NCBI GenBank assembly: GCA_023052945.1 | Contig: CP095495.1 | Coordinates: 496,001-560,000 of the forward strand | DNA from: Wolbachia pipientis | GTDB taxonomy: Bacteria > Pseudomonadota > Alphaproteobacteria > Rickettsiales > Anaplasmataceae | Reading direction: 5' to 3' | Length of the DNA stretch: 64,000 nucleotides | Shown: in pieces, positions 27,329 through 37,752 of the stretch | Layout of the letters: each line of letters opens with the position of its first letter | Position numbering within the stretch: the first letter of the stretch is position 1 | Program-made: the position numbers and the translations under genes | The notes under the pieces: generated by a model | The model's input: the letters and a program-made list of their open reading frames with translations, nothing else | Databases searched by the model: none | Told to the model about the DNA's origin: nothing

Positions 27329-27845
27329 TATGATGTAATGAAAGTAGCCCCTATGATGTCATTCCAGTGCTTGACACTGGTTTACTCTATAATGGCAGTG
27401 CTCCTTTCTTGTCATCCGAGTAGCCCCTTTTTTGTCATCCCAGTGCCCAGACACTGGGATCTAGGAAACTTAACTCTACACCAAGTAAATGTACAATAAG
27501 AACTAGATTCCAGCGTCACGCGCACAACTGTACGAACATTCATTTTTGAAGGTAAATTGCACAGCAAATGGTGTCATTCCAGTCTGGAATCCAGAAATTT
27601 TGCTTATAACTGAGCTGATGAGCTAAAGGTAGTTGTCTTACGCTAAAACAAACGTTTTTAATTAAGTTGCATAGAAGCTGGATCCCAGTGTCTGGGCACT
27701 GGGATGACACCCCACTGGTGGGAATTGCTCCCAAACTACAACGTTCGTACAGTTGTGCGTCACCCACTGGAATGACATCATAGGGGCTACTCAGATGACA
27801 AAAAAAGGAGCACTGGAATGACACCTTCCTGCCCAGTTCATGTTG
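27329..27845. repeat. Repeat-rich gap with palindromic elements
   Basis: About 500 bp composed of copies of the TCATTCCAGTGC / CAGTGTCTGGGCACTGG family in both orientations, plus two inverted copies of ACAACTGTACGAACATT (about 27526 and 27740). No convincing gene is present. Confidence 0.7.
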
Positions 27846-28170
27846 CTATAAATATTAAGAAATTTACTAGGCAGAAAAAAAAGGCAAAGAAAACCCGTGG
27901 TAGCTAGTTATTACACTCTCTATTTTAAAATTTGACGTTGGGTGATGTCTTGAACGCTTTATAAGCGCGTTTCAGCTTATATAGGTAAAAACCTAGAAAT
28001 TTTATAAAGACATACGATGCACATAGTGCAAAAAATTAAACAATAGTACACCAAATACAAGTTTTCTTGTCATTTTAATCTGCTGCAGAGATTGCGAAGT
28101 TAAATAAAATAGCTTCACTTTCATGATAAGGGGGCTGGCGGAGTTTGTCAAGTAGGTTTTTTCGTTTCTA
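27846..28170 (-). repeat. Dispersed structured repeat R, copy R1 (short form)
   Basis: Part of a five-copy repeat family in this window (also 31749, 39136, 48826 and 59927). Shared blocks are GGGGGCTGG next to AGTTTGTCAAG, CTTTATAAGCGCGTTTCAGC and GCACATAGTGC. R1 and R5 form one subfamily (TGATGTCTTGAACG) and lack the outer half present in R2-R4. No frame is conserved. Confidence 0.8.
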
Positions 28171-28215
28171 CTGAATGACAGTTGTGGCTTGGGAGGTAGT
28201 GCAAGAAGTCTATTG

Positions 28216-28245
28216 TATTACTGAATTATTAATAATTCAGTAATA
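28216..28245. repeat. Perfect 30-bp palindrome
   Basis: TATTACTGAATTATT is followed directly by its exact reverse complement, with no loop. It lies about 180 bp upstream of the malonyl-CoA decarboxylase start. It could be a protein-binding site, a terminator-like hairpin or a recombination scar. Confidence 0.8.
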
Positions 28246-28337
28246 GTGCCTGCTATGTAGCTAAAATTTTCCTTTAACTTAAGCTATATGTAGCTAAAAT
28301 AACTTGGGTTTACCGACGATTTGACAAACGACAAATT

Positions 28338-28385
28338 CGTCATCACGCTGCTTGTTAGCGGGATACCGCGGCGGTATGACGTAGG
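28338..28385. repeat. Wolbachia-type palindromic element
   Basis: Contains the GCTGCTTGTTAGCG and ATACCGCGGCGGTATGACG motifs seen repeatedly in the window (32265-32375, 32520-32575, 39625-39685, 47655-47690). The CCGC/GCGG core forms a hairpin. Confidence 0.7.
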
Positions 28386-28426
28386 GAAACCTGACTTGCA
28401 TTAGCCATGTATAATAAAGGAAATCT

Positions 28427-29830
28427 ATGACAAAAGAATCATTGGTAAAAACTGATATAGTGAAAGTTGAAGACAAAAAAGCGGTAAGAAGCTTTTTTAA
28501 AATACTAGGTGAAGTGGCAGATGCTGTAAGATCGTGGATTGGTAACATCGGTCCTGATTTAAGCAACAGTCGCGATATCGATAGTTTAGCCTTGAAGATG
28601 AACGAGTGCTTAAACCCAAAGGGAGGGGAGGTTTCAGCACGTAAGAACGCTGTATCTCTTGGTAATTTGTACTTGAGCTTATCAGAGAAAGGTAAAATAA
28701 AATTTCTACAAACCCTGGCAGAAAAATTTAATCCGAATAAAGCGGAAATAGATGAGAAAATTAAAGAGTATAAGAAAAACCAAGATCCCGAGTTAAACTA
28801 TAAATTTGAGCAGGATTTAATAAAAATTCTTGAATCACCACGTTCTAAAATATTAAAGCAATTTATTTCTTTACCAGAAGGCCTCAAGTTTATTGTTGAT
28901 ATGCGTTCTGATGTGCTTAAGCTAAAGAACCAATATAGAAGCTTGAATCCACTAGAGAATGAATTAAAAAATATACTCTATACTTGGGTTGATGTTGATC
29001 TACTCGATCTTCGTCAAATCACCTGGGATTCACCTGCATCATTGCTAGAAAAACTTATAAAATATGAAGCTGTGCATAAAATTTCCTCTTGGGATGACTT
29101 AAAAAACAGACTAGATTCTGATCGTCTCTGTTTTGCTTTTTTTCATTACAAGATACCGAACGAACCTCTAATTTTTGTAGAGGTTGCATTGGTGAATAAG
29201 ATTGCAGATAGCATCCAACACCTTTTAGATGAATCAGTGCCTTCAAGTGACCCAAGTAGTGCAAACACTGCTATATTCTACTCAATATCAAATACTCAAG
29301 CAGGGTTATCTGGAATCAGCCTTGGTAATTTTTTGATCAAAAGGGTTGTAGAAAAGCTATCACAAGAGTTTAAAAGTATAAAAACATACGCAACTCTTTC
29401 TCCAATACCTGGCTTTACGAAATGGCTAAAAAACAATCTAAACCAAGATGTCACTTTATTGGGCAAACTAAATATAAAACAATCTAGTGCAGAAATTTTA
29501 GAAAGTGCAGAGCAATTAAAAACTAACATTGAATGTGAAAGTGCAGTAAAACAATGCTTGCTTAAACTATGTGTATATTATTTACTAAAAGTGAACAATA
29601 GTAATCGAAATGCTTATGACCCGGTGGCGCATTTTCATTTAAGCAATGGTGCATCGATAAGACAACTAAACTGGATGGCGGATACTTCTGAAAAGGGTAT
29701 TAGTCAGTCGGCTGGAATGATGGTAAATTATCTGTATGAGTTGCCTAAAATAGATAATAATCATGAAAACTATATGGTTAATAAGGTTATTTCCTGCTCG
29801 AAAAAAGTGTCGTCTATGTTGAAGGAGTAA
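28427..29830 (+). CDS. Malonyl-CoA decarboxylase
   Basis: It decarboxylates malonyl-CoA to acetyl-CoA; 467 residues, cytoplasmic. The family signature is clear in the C-terminal catalytic part: TAIFYSISNTQAGLSGI, LGNFLIKRV, and YATLSPIPGFTKWL, with DPVAHFHLSNGA later (catalytic His region). The N-terminal helical domain matches the four-helix region of the family. ATG 28427 is preceded by an AAAGGAAA ribosome-binding sequence. Upstream lie the 30-bp palindrome and a palindromic element, downstream lepA on the same strand 79 bp away. Confidence 0.9.
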   Translation: MTKESLVKTDIVKVEDKKAVRSFFKILGEVADAVRSWIGNIGPDLSNSRDIDSLALKMNECLNPKGGEVSARKNAVSLGNLYLSLSEKGKIKFLQTLAEKFNPNKAEIDEKIKEYKKNQDPELNYKFEQDLIKILESPRSKILKQFISLPEGLKFIVDMRSDVLKLKNQYRSLNPLENELKNILYTWVDVDLLDLRQITWDSPASLLEKLIKYEAVHKISSWDDLKNRLDSDRLCFAFFHYKIPNEPLIFVEVALVNKIADSIQHLLDESVPSSDPSSANTAIFYSISNTQAGLSGISLGNFLIKRVVEKLSQEFKSIKTYATLSPIPGFTKWLKNNLNQDVTLLGKLNIKQSSAEILESAEQLKTNIECESAVKQCLLKLCVYYLLKVNNSNRNAYDPVAHFHLSNGASIRQLNWMADTSEKGISQSAGMMVNYLYELPKIDNNHENYMVNKVISCSKKVSSMLKE

Positions 29831-29909
29831 ATAGTCTCTTAATAAATAATTGCCCTCACAACACTTAAAATGTAAAATAGTTTCACTAATTAAGTATAGT
29901 GGGCAATAA

Positions 29910-31706
29910 ATGAACAACATAAGAAATTTTGCAATAATAGCGCATATAGACCACGGTAAGTCAACGCTTGCTGACCGTTTAATAGAGAAATGTAACGGCC
30001 TTGAAGCAAGAGAAATGACCAATCAAGTGCTTGATTTGATGGATATAGAACGCGAACGTGGGATTACAATTAAAGCACAGACGGTAAGGCTCAACTATAC
30101 TGCAAATGATGGTAATCAATATTGCTTAAATCTCATGGACACTCCAGGTCATGTTGACTTTTCGTATGAAGTAAGTCGAAGTTTAGCAGCGTGTGAAGGC
30201 TCACTTTTAGTGGTAGATAGCAGTCAAGGTGTTGAAGCTCAGACTCTTGCAAATGTATACAAGGCAATTGACAACAATCATGAAATAATAGTTGTACTCA
30301 ATAAAGTTGATCTCCCTGCTGCAGATCCAGAAAAGGTAAAACTCCAGGTTGAGGAAGTAATTGGCATTGATGCAAGTGAGTCAGTTTTAATATCAGCCAA
30401 GACTGGTCTTGGAATAAGGGATGTATTAGAAGCTATAGTGACAAAACTTCCAGCTCCTCAAGGTGATGTGAATGCTCCACTACAGGCAATTTTAGTTGAT
30501 AGTTGGTATGACACTTATTTGGGAGTAGTAATTTTAGTACGAATTAAAAATGGAGTGCTAAAAAAGGGCATGAAGATTGTTATGATGTCTAATAACTCTA
30601 CATACCAAGTGGACAATATCGGTATTTTTACTCCTAAAAAAGTAATGACAGGTGAACTCTCAGCAGGTGAAGTTGGTTTTATCACTGCTTCAATGAAGGA
30701 AGTTACAGACTGTAGAGTGGGAGACACTATTACTGAAGAGAAAAGACCGTGCAGCGAGGCATTGCCTGGTTTTAAAGAAGTGCACCCTGTGGTATTTTGT
30801 AGTATTTTTCCTAATAAAACGGACGACTTTAAATATTTAAGAGAAGCACTGGAAAAATTACATTTGAATGATGCAAGTTTTACTTTTGAAGCAGAAACTT
30901 CAAATGCGCTAGGCTATGGATTTCGTTGTGGTTTTTTGGGAATGTTGCATCTTGAAGTTATTCAAGAAAGGCTCGAGAGAGAATTTGATCTAGATCTAAC
31001 AGCAACTGCACCGAGTGTTATATATAAGGTTACAACGCAAGGTGGTGAAGTTCTTAGCATTCATAATCCTAGTGACATGCCAGATCCAACAAAGATTGAA
31101 ATGGTAAAAGAGCCGTGGATTACTGCAACCATAATGGTCCCTGACCAATATTTAGGTGAGATTCTATCATTATGTGAAGAGAGAAGGGGAGAACAGGAAG
31201 ATTTATCTTACATTGGTAACACAACAACAGCATTGTTAAGATATAAGTTACCACTGTCTGAAGTTGTTTTTGACTTTTATGATCGATTAAAATCAATTTC
31301 CAAGGGGTATGCAAGTTTGGATTGGGAAATTTCCAGCTATCTGGTAAGCCAAATAGATAAATTAAGCTTTTTAATTAATGGAGAACCCGTAGATGCACTG
31401 GCTTGTATCGCTCACAAAAGCAGAGCAGAAAAAAGGGGGCGTGAAATATGCGCACGCTTGAAGGATCTAATACCACGTCAGCAATATAAAATCGCGATTC
31501 AAGCGGCAGTGGGCGGGAAAATTATTGCCAGAGAAACGATTAATCCATATAGAAAAGATGTAACAGCTAAACTCTATGGTGGAGATGTAACGCGAAGAAT
31601 GAAACTACTTGAAAAGCAAAAGAAGGGTAAAAAAAGGTTGCATTCTATAGGGAACGTAAATATTCCACAGAATGCTTTTATTCAAGCTTTGAAGATAAGT
31701 GATTAA
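29910..31706 (+). CDS. lepA: Elongation factor 4 (LepA), translational GTPase
   Basis: A 598-residue ribosome-dependent GTPase that affects translation initiation or elongation under stress. G-domain motifs are G1 [10 protein letters not shown]2 region [11 protein letters not shown]3 DTPGHVDF and G4 NKVD. It continues with the EF-G-like domains II-V and the LepA-specific C-terminus ([16 protein letters not shown]). Length and order are normal and the frame is intact. Confidence 0.97.
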   Translation: MNNIRNFAIIAHIDHGKSTLADRLIEKCNGLEAREMTNQVLDLMDIERERGITIKAQTVRLNYTANDGNQYCLNLMDTPGHVDFSYEVSRSLAACEGSLLVVDSSQGVEAQTLANVYKAIDNNHEIIVVLNKVDLPAADPEKVKLQVEEVIGIDASESVLISAKTGLGIRDVLEAIVTKLPAPQGDVNAPLQAILVDSWYDTYLGVVILVRIKNGVLKKGMKIVMMSNNSTYQVDNIGIFTPKKVMTGELSAGEVGFITASMKEVTDCRVGDTITEEKRPCSEALPGFKEVHPVVFCSIFPNKTDDFKYLREALEKLHLNDASFTFEAETSNALGYGFRCGFLGMLHLEVIQERLEREFDLDLTATAPSVIYKVTTQGGEVLSIHNPSDMPDPTKIEMVKEPWITATIMVPDQYLGEILSLCEERRGEQEDLSYIGNTTTALLRYKLPLSEVVFDFYDRLKSISKGYASLDWEISSYLVSQIDKLSFLINGEPVDALACIAHKSRAEKRGREICARLKDLIPRQQYKIAIQAAVGGKIIARETINPYRKDVTAKLYGGDVTRRMKLLEKQKKGKKRLHSIGNVNIPQNAFIQALKISD

Positions 31707-31748
31707 TCTTAAAAGACTTCTTGTATAGTTTTTGGCAACAACCGTTAG

Positions 31749-32215
31749 AAACGAAAAAACTTGCTTGACAAACTCCACCAGCCCCCTTATCATGAAAGTG
31801 AAGCTATTTATCTTCGCAATCTCTGCAGTGGATTAATGACAAAAAAACTTAATGTATTTGGCGTAAATCATGCTTAATTTTTTGCACTATGTGCACCTCA
31901 TGTCTTTATAAAACTTCTAGGTTTCTACCTATATAAGCTGAAACGCGCTTATAAAGCGTTTAAGACAGTAAAAGACGTCAAATAGACAAGGGAGAATTTG
32001 AATACTAGCCACCCTGGGGTTTCTTTGCCTTTTTTTCCGCTCAGTAAATTTCTTAACGTTTATAATTTAGGTTAGTTGCATTTAAAAGCGGCTGAATCGT
32101 AGCGTTTAGAATAAAAAACGCCAATATTTTGAAGTACATATAAATAACTAGTCACCAACGGGGCTTCTTTTGCCTTTTTTTTCGTTTGGTAAATTTCTTA
32201 ATGTTTGTAGCTAAA
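31749..32215 (+). repeat. Dispersed structured repeat R, copy R2 (full form)
   Basis: A full-length copy, nearly the same as R3 and R4. It contains small hairpins (GCACTATGTGC; TAGGT/ACCTA; AAACGC/GCGTTT) and an internal duplication: a GCCTTTTTTTCCG...AAATTTCTTAA block appears twice about 135 bp apart. No frame is conserved. Confidence 0.8.
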
Positions 32216-32239
32216 GTAATTTAGGCCTACCGACAACTG

Positions 32240-32610
32240 TCATCCCTGTAAAGGTCAAGTATCCCGCTACTTGTTAGCGGATGAGATACCGCGAATGAAT
32301 CGCGGTATGACGGTCTGCTGCTTGTTAGCGGCTAAGAGATACCGCGGCGGTATGACGGTTCGTGGCAGTATGACGTAGGACTGCTGTCATTCCAGTCTGG
32401 AATCCAACTTTTTCATAATCATCAAAACGTTACATTTTAACATAAAACGGCTACTTTTATACTTAATAAAATTCCTGGATCCCAGACTGGGATGACATCA
32501 TAGGGGCGCTGGCCTGACAACCGTTATCCCGCTACTTGTTAACGGCTAAGAGATACCGCGGCGGTATGACGTAGGGGTTGCCGAGATTCCAGCGCTTGAC
32601 ACTGGAATAG
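32240..32610. repeat. Cluster of palindromic elements
   Basis: At least four copies of the TTGTTAGCGG / ATACCGCGGCGGTATGACG element (32265-32375 and 32520-32575), mixed with the TCATTCCAGTCTGGAATCC family. It fills the gap between R2 and tRNA-Arg. Confidence 0.75.
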
Positions 32611-32659
32611 GTGTGTGTATTTGTGAAAAAAAAATCTTCATGAAATTTGTGAAGCAATG

Positions 32660-32736
32660 TGGTGGGACTAGTGCGATTCGAACGCACGACCTTCAGATTA
32701 GGAGTCCAACGCTCTATCCTGCTGAGCTATAGTCCC
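32660..32736 (-). tRNA. tRNA-Arg (anticodon CCT), with encoded CCA
   Basis: The minus strand folds as a standard cloverleaf. Acceptor GGGACTA pairs with TAGTCCC and the D arm is GCTC/GAGC. The anticodon arm is TTGGA-CTCCTAA-TCTGA, with anticodon CCT, and the T arm is GTGCG-TTCGAAT-CGCAC. The discriminator A is followed by genomic CCA (32662-32660), unlike the tRNA-Leu in this window. Confidence 0.95.
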
Positions 32737-32884
32737 GTGTTTCCTACCATTTATGTAAAGTTATAGCAAAAAATCCTTCTCTTTTCTAGACTTCTTGCAT
32801 AACCAATTTATGACGACAAGAAACATTTCTGTACTTCTTGAGTATAATGCTATTATATTTAATAACATGGTTTAAGTAAGATTA

Positions 32885-33613
32885 ATGCTAGTTAACAACA
32901 TTGGTTATTTCTATAACAATCAAGACGACTTTGCTTTAAGCAATATAAACATTAAAGTAAAAAAAGGAAGTGTTGCATGTTTATTGGGGCATTCTGGCTG
33001 TGGCAAGTCAACAATTTTGAAATTAATTGCAGGGATAGAAAATCCAAAATCTGGAACTATTTTTATAAATGATAGGTTAGTTGCAAGCAATAAGGCATCA
33101 ATCGCTATAGAGCATAGAAATATCGGATTGATTTTTCAGCATTCTGCATTATTTCCTCACAAAACAGTAGTAGAAAATATAACCTTTGCTATCCGCAGCT
33201 CTTCCAAGAGAGAAAAGCACCTAATTGCATTGGAAATCTTGAAGTTACTCAATATAGAAAAATATGAAAATATGTACCCTAACGCCTTATCTGGAGGACA
33301 GCAACAATTAGTTGCAATAGCAAGAGTGATGGCACAAAACCCTGATGTTGTGTTGTTAGATGAACCATTTTCTAATTTGGATATACTGCTCAAGTGCCGA
33401 ATAAGACAACATATATTGTCCCTTTTTAGAAGTAAAAATATCCCTGTGCTAATGGTAACTCATGACCCGCAAGAAGCATTGAAAGTTGCAGATTTTATCT
33501 ACGTAATGAAAAATGGTAAAATTATTCAATCAGGGGTTTCTAGCGATATATACCATAGGCCTAAAGATGATACGCTAGCAAAGTTTTTTAGTGAGCTCTC
33601 CTCTACTCTATAG
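32885..33613 (+). CDS. ABC transporter ATP-binding protein, probably iron(III) type (FbpC-like)
   Basis: A 242-residue ABC ATPase of an importer. All motifs are present: Walker A GHSGCGKST near residue 34, Q-loop in IGLIFQHSALFPH, signature LSGGQQQ, Walker B VVLLDEPFSNLD, and H-loop VTHD. The short form without a C-terminal regulatory domain and the FPHKTV motif resemble ferric iron or spermidine/sulfate-type importers; iron(III) is my best guess since Wolbachia carries Fbp-type genes. No permease or binding protein is adjacent. Confidence 0.8.
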   Translation: MLVNNIGYFYNNQDDFALSNINIKVKKGSVACLLGHSGCGKSTILKLIAGIENPKSGTIFINDRLVASNKASIAIEHRNIGLIFQHSALFPHKTVVENITFAIRSSSKREKHLIALEILKLLNIEKYENMYPNALSGGQQQLVAIARVMAQNPDVVLLDEPFSNLDILLKCRIRQHILSLFRSKNIPVLMVTHDPQEALKVADFIYVMKNGKIIQSGVSSDIYHRPKDDTLAKFFSELSSTL

Positions 33614-33729
33614 TTAAGCGAAAAGTTTCCACTTATTCGCTGCAAGAAAACAATCTAGTTTGGAATTGTTATAAAATAATTAAAAAACCTTGATTTATAA
33701 TTAAATAAAGGTGATATAATCTATGTGTT

Positions 33730-33747
33730 ACTTGACTTCAGTCAAGT
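33730..33747. terminator. Hairpin between the ABC ATPase and tatA
   Basis: ACTTGACT-TC-AGTCAAGT is a perfect 8-bp inverted repeat followed by TTTAATATTT. It could end the upstream transcript or lie in the tatA leader, because a possible -10 TATAAT is at 33715-33720. Confidence 0.45.
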
Positions 33748-33786
33748 TTTAATATTTAAAGGTCAATATTTTAAATGGAGGTGAAA

Positions 33787-33954
33787 ATGAGTTTAGGACC
33801 ATGGCAATTGTTTCTAGTCTTGATAATAATTTTAGTTCTGTTTGGTGCAGGCAGATTACCGCAAGTTATGGGTGATTTAGGAAAAGGCATCAAAAACCTT
33901 AAACAGGAGCTTAAGGACTCAGAAAAATTATCGTCTAATGAACCAGATCATTAG
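33787..33954 (+). CDS. tatA: Twin-arginine translocase subunit TatA/E
   Basis: A 55-residue small protein. It starts [20 protein letters not shown], the single membrane helix of TatA, followed by the conserved FGAGRLPQ hinge and an amphipathic helix ([17 protein letters not shown]). The tail is short and acidic, as in other Rickettsiales TatA. The ribosome-binding site GGAGGTGA lies 4 bp before the ATG and is one of the strongest in the window. It forms the protein-conducting part of the Tat pathway. A hairpin follows at 33971. Confidence 0.93.
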   Translation: MSLGPWQLFLVLIIILVLFGAGRLPQVMGDLGKGIKNLKQELKDSEKLSSNEPDH

Positions 33955-33970
33955 CGTCCTCATACTTCGT

Positions 33971-33992
33971 GACATGCACCTTAGTGCATGTC
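33971..33992 (+). terminator. Probable transcription terminator after tatA
   Basis: GACATGCAC and GTGCATGTC form a perfect 9-bp stem with loop CTTA, 16 bp after the tatA stop, followed by ATCTGTTT. The T run is weak, but position and stem support a terminator. Confidence 0.65.
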
Positions 33993-34120
33993 ATCTGTTT
34001 AAAAACTTAGTCAGGTTAAAAAATGAAAGAGATGAAGTGTTGGTATGAAATAAATAACAAATATTGAAATACAGCAACAACTATGTTAGCTTAGGAGGAA
34101 TATTTTATTAAAGGATAATT

Positions 34121-34776
34121 GTGCAAAAAAGTGAGAAACTAACTAAAGATAAAAAACTAGCTTCTGATATTCTAAAAGAGGTTGCAGATACCAATAACAA
34201 TGATAGCGATAAAGTAACTTTGTTTGACATTAAAACAGCTTTGCATGAACGCGGTTTGGTATTTTAATAATCATCTTCTCCTTGCCGCTATCGGTGCCTA
34301 TACCGGTTCCACCTGGTTATACAACTATTCTTTCTATACCTTTAATCTTATTCTCACTGCAGCTTCTATTTGGATTTGATTCTCCTTGGATGCCCAGTTG
34401 GCTAGAAAGAAGATCTTTTCAGCGTTCAACACTAGCTCTTGTGGTAGAGAAAACTTCCCCTGTATTAGAAAAAATAGAAAAATTCATGAAGCCAAGACTG
34501 TCTTTCATTTTCTATGGGCCTGGTGAGAAGATTCTGGCTTTTATGATGTTGCTTTGTGCAATAATAATAGCTCTTCCATTACCTTTTACTCACTTCCTTT
34601 CTGCAATTGGCACAACTCTTATTTCACTTAGCATTATGAGTAAAGACGGGTTTCTATCCATATTGGGAGTTTTAGTGTCATTGTGTGCGTTGTTGCTTAC
34701 TCTTGTTGTAATAGTCAAAGGACCACAACTTATAACTGGAGCACTTTCTCTTCTTAAAAGCTTTGCAACACTTTAA
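34121..34776 (+). pseudogene. ExoD-like membrane protein, frameshifted tandem copy
   Basis: The GTG start at 34121 opens a frame closely matching the next gene, but it ends after CGCGGTTTGG (34251-34260). The intact copy reads CGCGGTTTTGG there, so one T is missing. The rest (34282-34776) stays open in another frame and encodes the same membrane segments and [10 protein letters not shown] motif. Upstream leader sequences of both copies are also similar, so the duplication covered the promoter region. Restart from TTG 34282 would give a truncated protein; I treat this copy as inactive. Confidence 0.8.
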
Positions 34777-34873
34777 CAAAAGAACGAATTACTAGCGCAA
34801 AATGAATAATGCATATTGAAATATGGCAATAATTATGTTAGTTAGAAAGAATAGTTGTATTAAAGAGTAACTT

Positions 34874-35530
34874 GTGCAAAAAAGTAAGAAACTGACCGAA
34901 AATAAAAAATTAGCTTCTGATATTCTAAAAGAGGTTGCAGATACCAATAACAATGATAGCGATAAAGTAACTTTGTTTGACATTAAAGCAGCTTTGCATG
35001 AGCGCGGTTTTGGTATTTTAATAATCATCTTCTCCTTGCCGCTATCGGTGCCTATACCGGTTCCACCTGGTTATACAACTATTCTTTCTATACCTTTAAT
35101 CTTATTCTCACTGCAGCTTCTATTTGGATTTGATTCTCCTTGGATGCCCAGTTGGCTAGAAAGAAAATCTTTTCAGCGTTCAACACTAGCTCTTGTGGTG
35201 GAGAAAACTTCTCCAGCATTAAGAAAAATAGAAAAATTCATGAAGCCAAGAATGTCTTTTATTTTCTATGGGCCAGGTGAAAAGATTTTAGCTTTTGTAA
35301 TGTTGCTTTGTGCATTATCGATAGCTCTTCCACTACCTCTTACTAACTTCATTCCTGCAATTGGTACGACTCTTATTTCGCTTGGCATTATGAGTAAAGA
35401 TGGGTTTCTATCCATATTAGGAGTTTTAATATCATTGTGTGGGCTATTGCTTACTCTTGTTGTAGTAGTCAAAGGGCCACAACTTATCATTGGGGCATTT
35501 TCTTTTCTCAAAAGCTTCGTATATGGTTAG
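34874..35530 (+). CDS. ExoD family (exopolysaccharide synthesis-like) membrane protein
   Basis: A 218-residue polytopic membrane protein of the ExoD family. An N-terminal soluble stretch (about 1-50) is followed by [20 protein letters not shown] and several further hydrophobic segments (about 60-85, 135-160, 165-190). In rhizobia ExoD relates to exopolysaccharide; the biochemical role is not known, and an intracellular symbiont may use it differently. The start is GTG 34874. It is the intact member of a tandem pair and overlaps the cysS start by 8 bp. Confidence 0.85.
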   Translation: MQKSKKLTENKKLASDILKEVADTNNNDSDKVTLFDIKAALHERGFGILIIIFSLPLSVPIPVPPGYTTILSIPLILFSLQLLFGFDSPWMPSWLERKSFQRSTLALVVEKTSPALRKIEKFMKPRMSFIFYGPGEKILAFVMLLCALSIALPLPLTNFIPAIGTTLISLGIMSKDGFLSILGVLISLCGLLLTLVVVVKGPQLIIGAFSFLKSFVYG

Positions 35531-36890
35531 GCTTTATAACACCTTAACAAAAAAAAAGGAGCTTTTTACACCTATCGATAAAGATCATGTGAAAATGTAT
35601 GTTTGCGGACCAACAGTATATGACACAGCACATATAGGCAATGCACGGTCTGTTGTTGTGTATGATGTGTTATTTCAGCTACTTAAGTTTTGTTATGGCA
35701 AAGTTACCTATGTGCGTAACATAACCGACATTGATGATAAGATAATTAATGCAGCAAGTGAAAAAAATAGCAACATAGAAAGTATAACCACATATTACAT
35801 TAAAGCTTTTCATGATGATATGGAAAGCATAAATTGTAAAGAGCCAACACACGAGCCAAAAGCAACGGAAAACGTAGATTATATTATAGAATTAATTGAA
35901 CATTTACTGCAATCAGGCCACGCTTACGAATCTGACAAACACGTGTATTTTGATATAGAATCTTACCATGGATATGGTGCTTTATCAGGAAAAAAAACCG
36001 ATGAATTGGTTCCAGGTAGCAGAGTTGAAGTTAATGAAAATAAAAAGCACCCTGGAGATTTTGTGCTGTGGAAGCCTGCAAGTGATATTGACTACAAACT
36101 TTCAAGTTATTGGGATAGCCCATGGGGAGAGGGCAGGCCTGGATGGCATATAGAATGCTCAGCAATGTCATATGCTTATCTTGGCAAAGATTTTGATATT
36201 CATGGTGGCGGCATAGATTTACAATTTCCTCACCATGAAAATGAAATTGCACAGAGTAAGTCTGCATTTGCTGGATCAATGTTTGCAAAATACTGGATAC
36301 ATAACGGCTTTCTTACAGTAAATGAAGAAAAAATGAGCAAGTCCTTATTTAATATAGTCAAAGTAAGAGATTTGCTAGATAATGGAATAAAGGGTGAAGT
36401 AATACGCTATGCACTGCTCAAAACTCACTACAGAAAACCACTTGATTGGACAGAAAACGTTATTTCTGATGCACAGGAAACCTTAAATAAATTTTATCGG
36501 TTATTACGTGATTTAGATACAATAAATGAAAGTAACGCAGAGATTTCTAAAGATTTTATAGACGCTTTAAAAAACGACTTAAACATTCCTGAAGCTCTAG
36601 CTATATTACATGAAATGGCTACAAAAATTAACAAAATGAGTAATGAAAGTGAAAAGCTTAAATTAACTGAAAGTTTTATTAAGAGTGCCAGATTTATTGG
36701 TCTTCTTGAGTCAAGTTATCAAGAGTGGTTTACTGCTGGTGTAAGTCATCAAGAAATAAAAAGGTTGATAGACTTAAGAAAAATTGCAAAAAAAAATAAA
36801 AATTACGATACTGCAGACAAAATAAGGGATCAATTGAAACAAATGGGGATTACAATTTCTGACAATGAAGATGGTACAACAACCTGGTAA
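35523..36890 (+). CDS. cysS: Cysteinyl-tRNA synthetase
   Basis: It charges tRNA-Cys, 455 residues, cytoplasmic. The zinc cysteine lies in [10 protein letters not shown], the class I HIGH motif is HIGN in [10 protein letters not shown], zinc ligands recur in WHIECSAM and HHENE, and the KMSKS loop is [10 protein letters not shown]. The start ATG 35523 ([13 protein letters not shown]) matches the family and overlaps the ExoD stop; an upstream TTG is not needed. Likely co-transcribed with the ExoD-like gene. Confidence 0.96.
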   Translation: MVRLYNTLTKKKELFTPIDKDHVKMYVCGPTVYDTAHIGNARSVVVYDVLFQLLKFCYGKVTYVRNITDIDDKIINAASEKNSNIESITTYYIKAFHDDMESINCKEPTHEPKATENVDYIIELIEHLLQSGHAYESDKHVYFDIESYHGYGALSGKKTDELVPGSRVEVNENKKHPGDFVLWKPASDIDYKLSSYWDSPWGEGRPGWHIECSAMSYAYLGKDFDIHGGGIDLQFPHHENEIAQSKSAFAGSMFAKYWIHNGFLTVNEEKMSKSLFNIVKVRDLLDNGIKGEVIRYALLKTHYRKPLDWTENVISDAQETLNKFYRLLRDLDTINESNAEISKDFIDALKNDLNIPEALAILHEMATKINKMSNESEKLKLTESFIKSARFIGLLESSYQEWFTAGVSHQEIKRLIDLRKIAKKNKNYDTADKIRDQLKQMGITISDNEDGTTTW

Positions 36891-36896
36891 ATTCAT

Positions 36897-37316
36897 ATGG
36901 AAAGCTACTTCCTGTTATTTACAGATAGTCTAGTATCGTCACTCATCTTACCCATACGTCGAGGTTTTGTGTTCAATAATATGCTTTATTTCAGGTCGTA
37001 TTACACTCCACTACTTATGTTATTTTTTGGAGTACTAGGATCAAGCCTTGGTGGAATAGTTAACTGGTATTTAGGTAGAATAACAATCTCTATACGAAAA
37101 TCATACCACAAACTAGAGAACGAGCACACAACACCAAAAGTCGTAAGAAATTTACTGATTTGTGCAGTTGCATTACTTTCATGGGTGCCAGCACTTGGAA
37201 GTGTGATTCAAATTTTATCAGGTTATTTCAAGTTAAACCTTTATATCCTTGCCCTTTTAATCATTCTATCTAATTTCTTCTATTTATTATATCTAATACT
37301 TACTTTTGGAGTATAA
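36897..37316 (+). CDS. YqaA-like small membrane protein (DedA/VTT-related)
   Basis: A 139-residue protein with four likely membrane segments. The motif GVLGSSLGGIVNWYLGR resembles the glycine-rich core GxxxGxxxNYxxGR of YqaA/DedA proteins, and SWVPALGSVIQILSG resembles their second conserved part. DedA-type proteins are implicated in lipid flipping and membrane homeostasis. It starts 6 bp after cysS, so it probably shares the transcript. Confidence 0.65.
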   Translation: MESYFLLFTDSLVSSLILPIRRGFVFNNMLYFRSYYTPLLMLFFGVLGSSLGGIVNWYLGRITISIRKSYHKLENEHTTPKVVRNLLICAVALLSWVPALGSVIQILSGYFKLNLYILALLIILSNFFYLLYLILTFGV

Positions 37317-37491
37317 CAGCTATAGTACTACAGCTATTGAAGCCCACTTCTGTCATCCTATGCCCTGACAGAGGCTGAGCTATAAATTAAATGCAAAATT
37401 TCAATAGTCATGGGATGACCTTACCCAGGAAAAGTGGAGAGAAAGTTGAGACGTTTTTATAGTAAAAAATGTTTTCATAAAGAGGTGCAAT

Positions 37492-37752
37492 ATGACAAAT
37501 GGAAGAGAGTATACAGCAGAGTTCAAAGAAGAAGCTGTAAAACTTTTCAGAGAAAGGGGAGAAACAATTTCACAAATAGCAAGGGATCTAGGTATAAATC
37601 CCGGTATATTAGGTAAGTGGATAAAGAAGTATAACGAGAAAAAGTCAGCAGTAAATGCATTTCCGGGCAGGGGTAACGTAGCGCCTTATGATAAAGAGAG
37701 ATTTGACTTAAAGAGAGAGTTAGCAAGAGTAACAAGGGAAAGAGACATTTAA
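37492..37752 (+). CDS. IS3-family transposase OrfA, copy A
   Basis: An 86-residue helix-turn-helix protein (YTAEFKEEAVKLFRERGETI, then IARDLGINPGILGKWIKKY), the DNA-binding part of IS3 transposases. It ends at ERDI followed by TAA. The same frame past this TAA reads KKALGYFASQKE, the usual OrfA ending, so the TAA looks like a TTA-to-TAA nonsense change just before the A-rich frameshift site. Confidence 0.9.
   Translation: MTNGREYTAEFKEEAVKLFRERGETISQIARDLGINPGILGKWIKKYNEKKSAVNAFPGRGNVAPYDKERFDLKRELARVTRERDI

Noticed and set aside
26140..27845. Possible CRISPR array in the repeat-rich region
   Set aside because: Repeats are irregularly spaced, in both orientations, and occur inside genes; there is no uniform spacer size and no cas gene.
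34282..34776. The second half of the first exoD-like copy as an independent gene
   Set aside because: It starts only at a TTG without a ribosome-binding site, and alignment with the intact copy shows a simple frameshift.
37434..37616. A 60-codon frame near the left end of IS3 copy A
   Set aside because: It is overlapping and out of frame with orfA, with no known domain.
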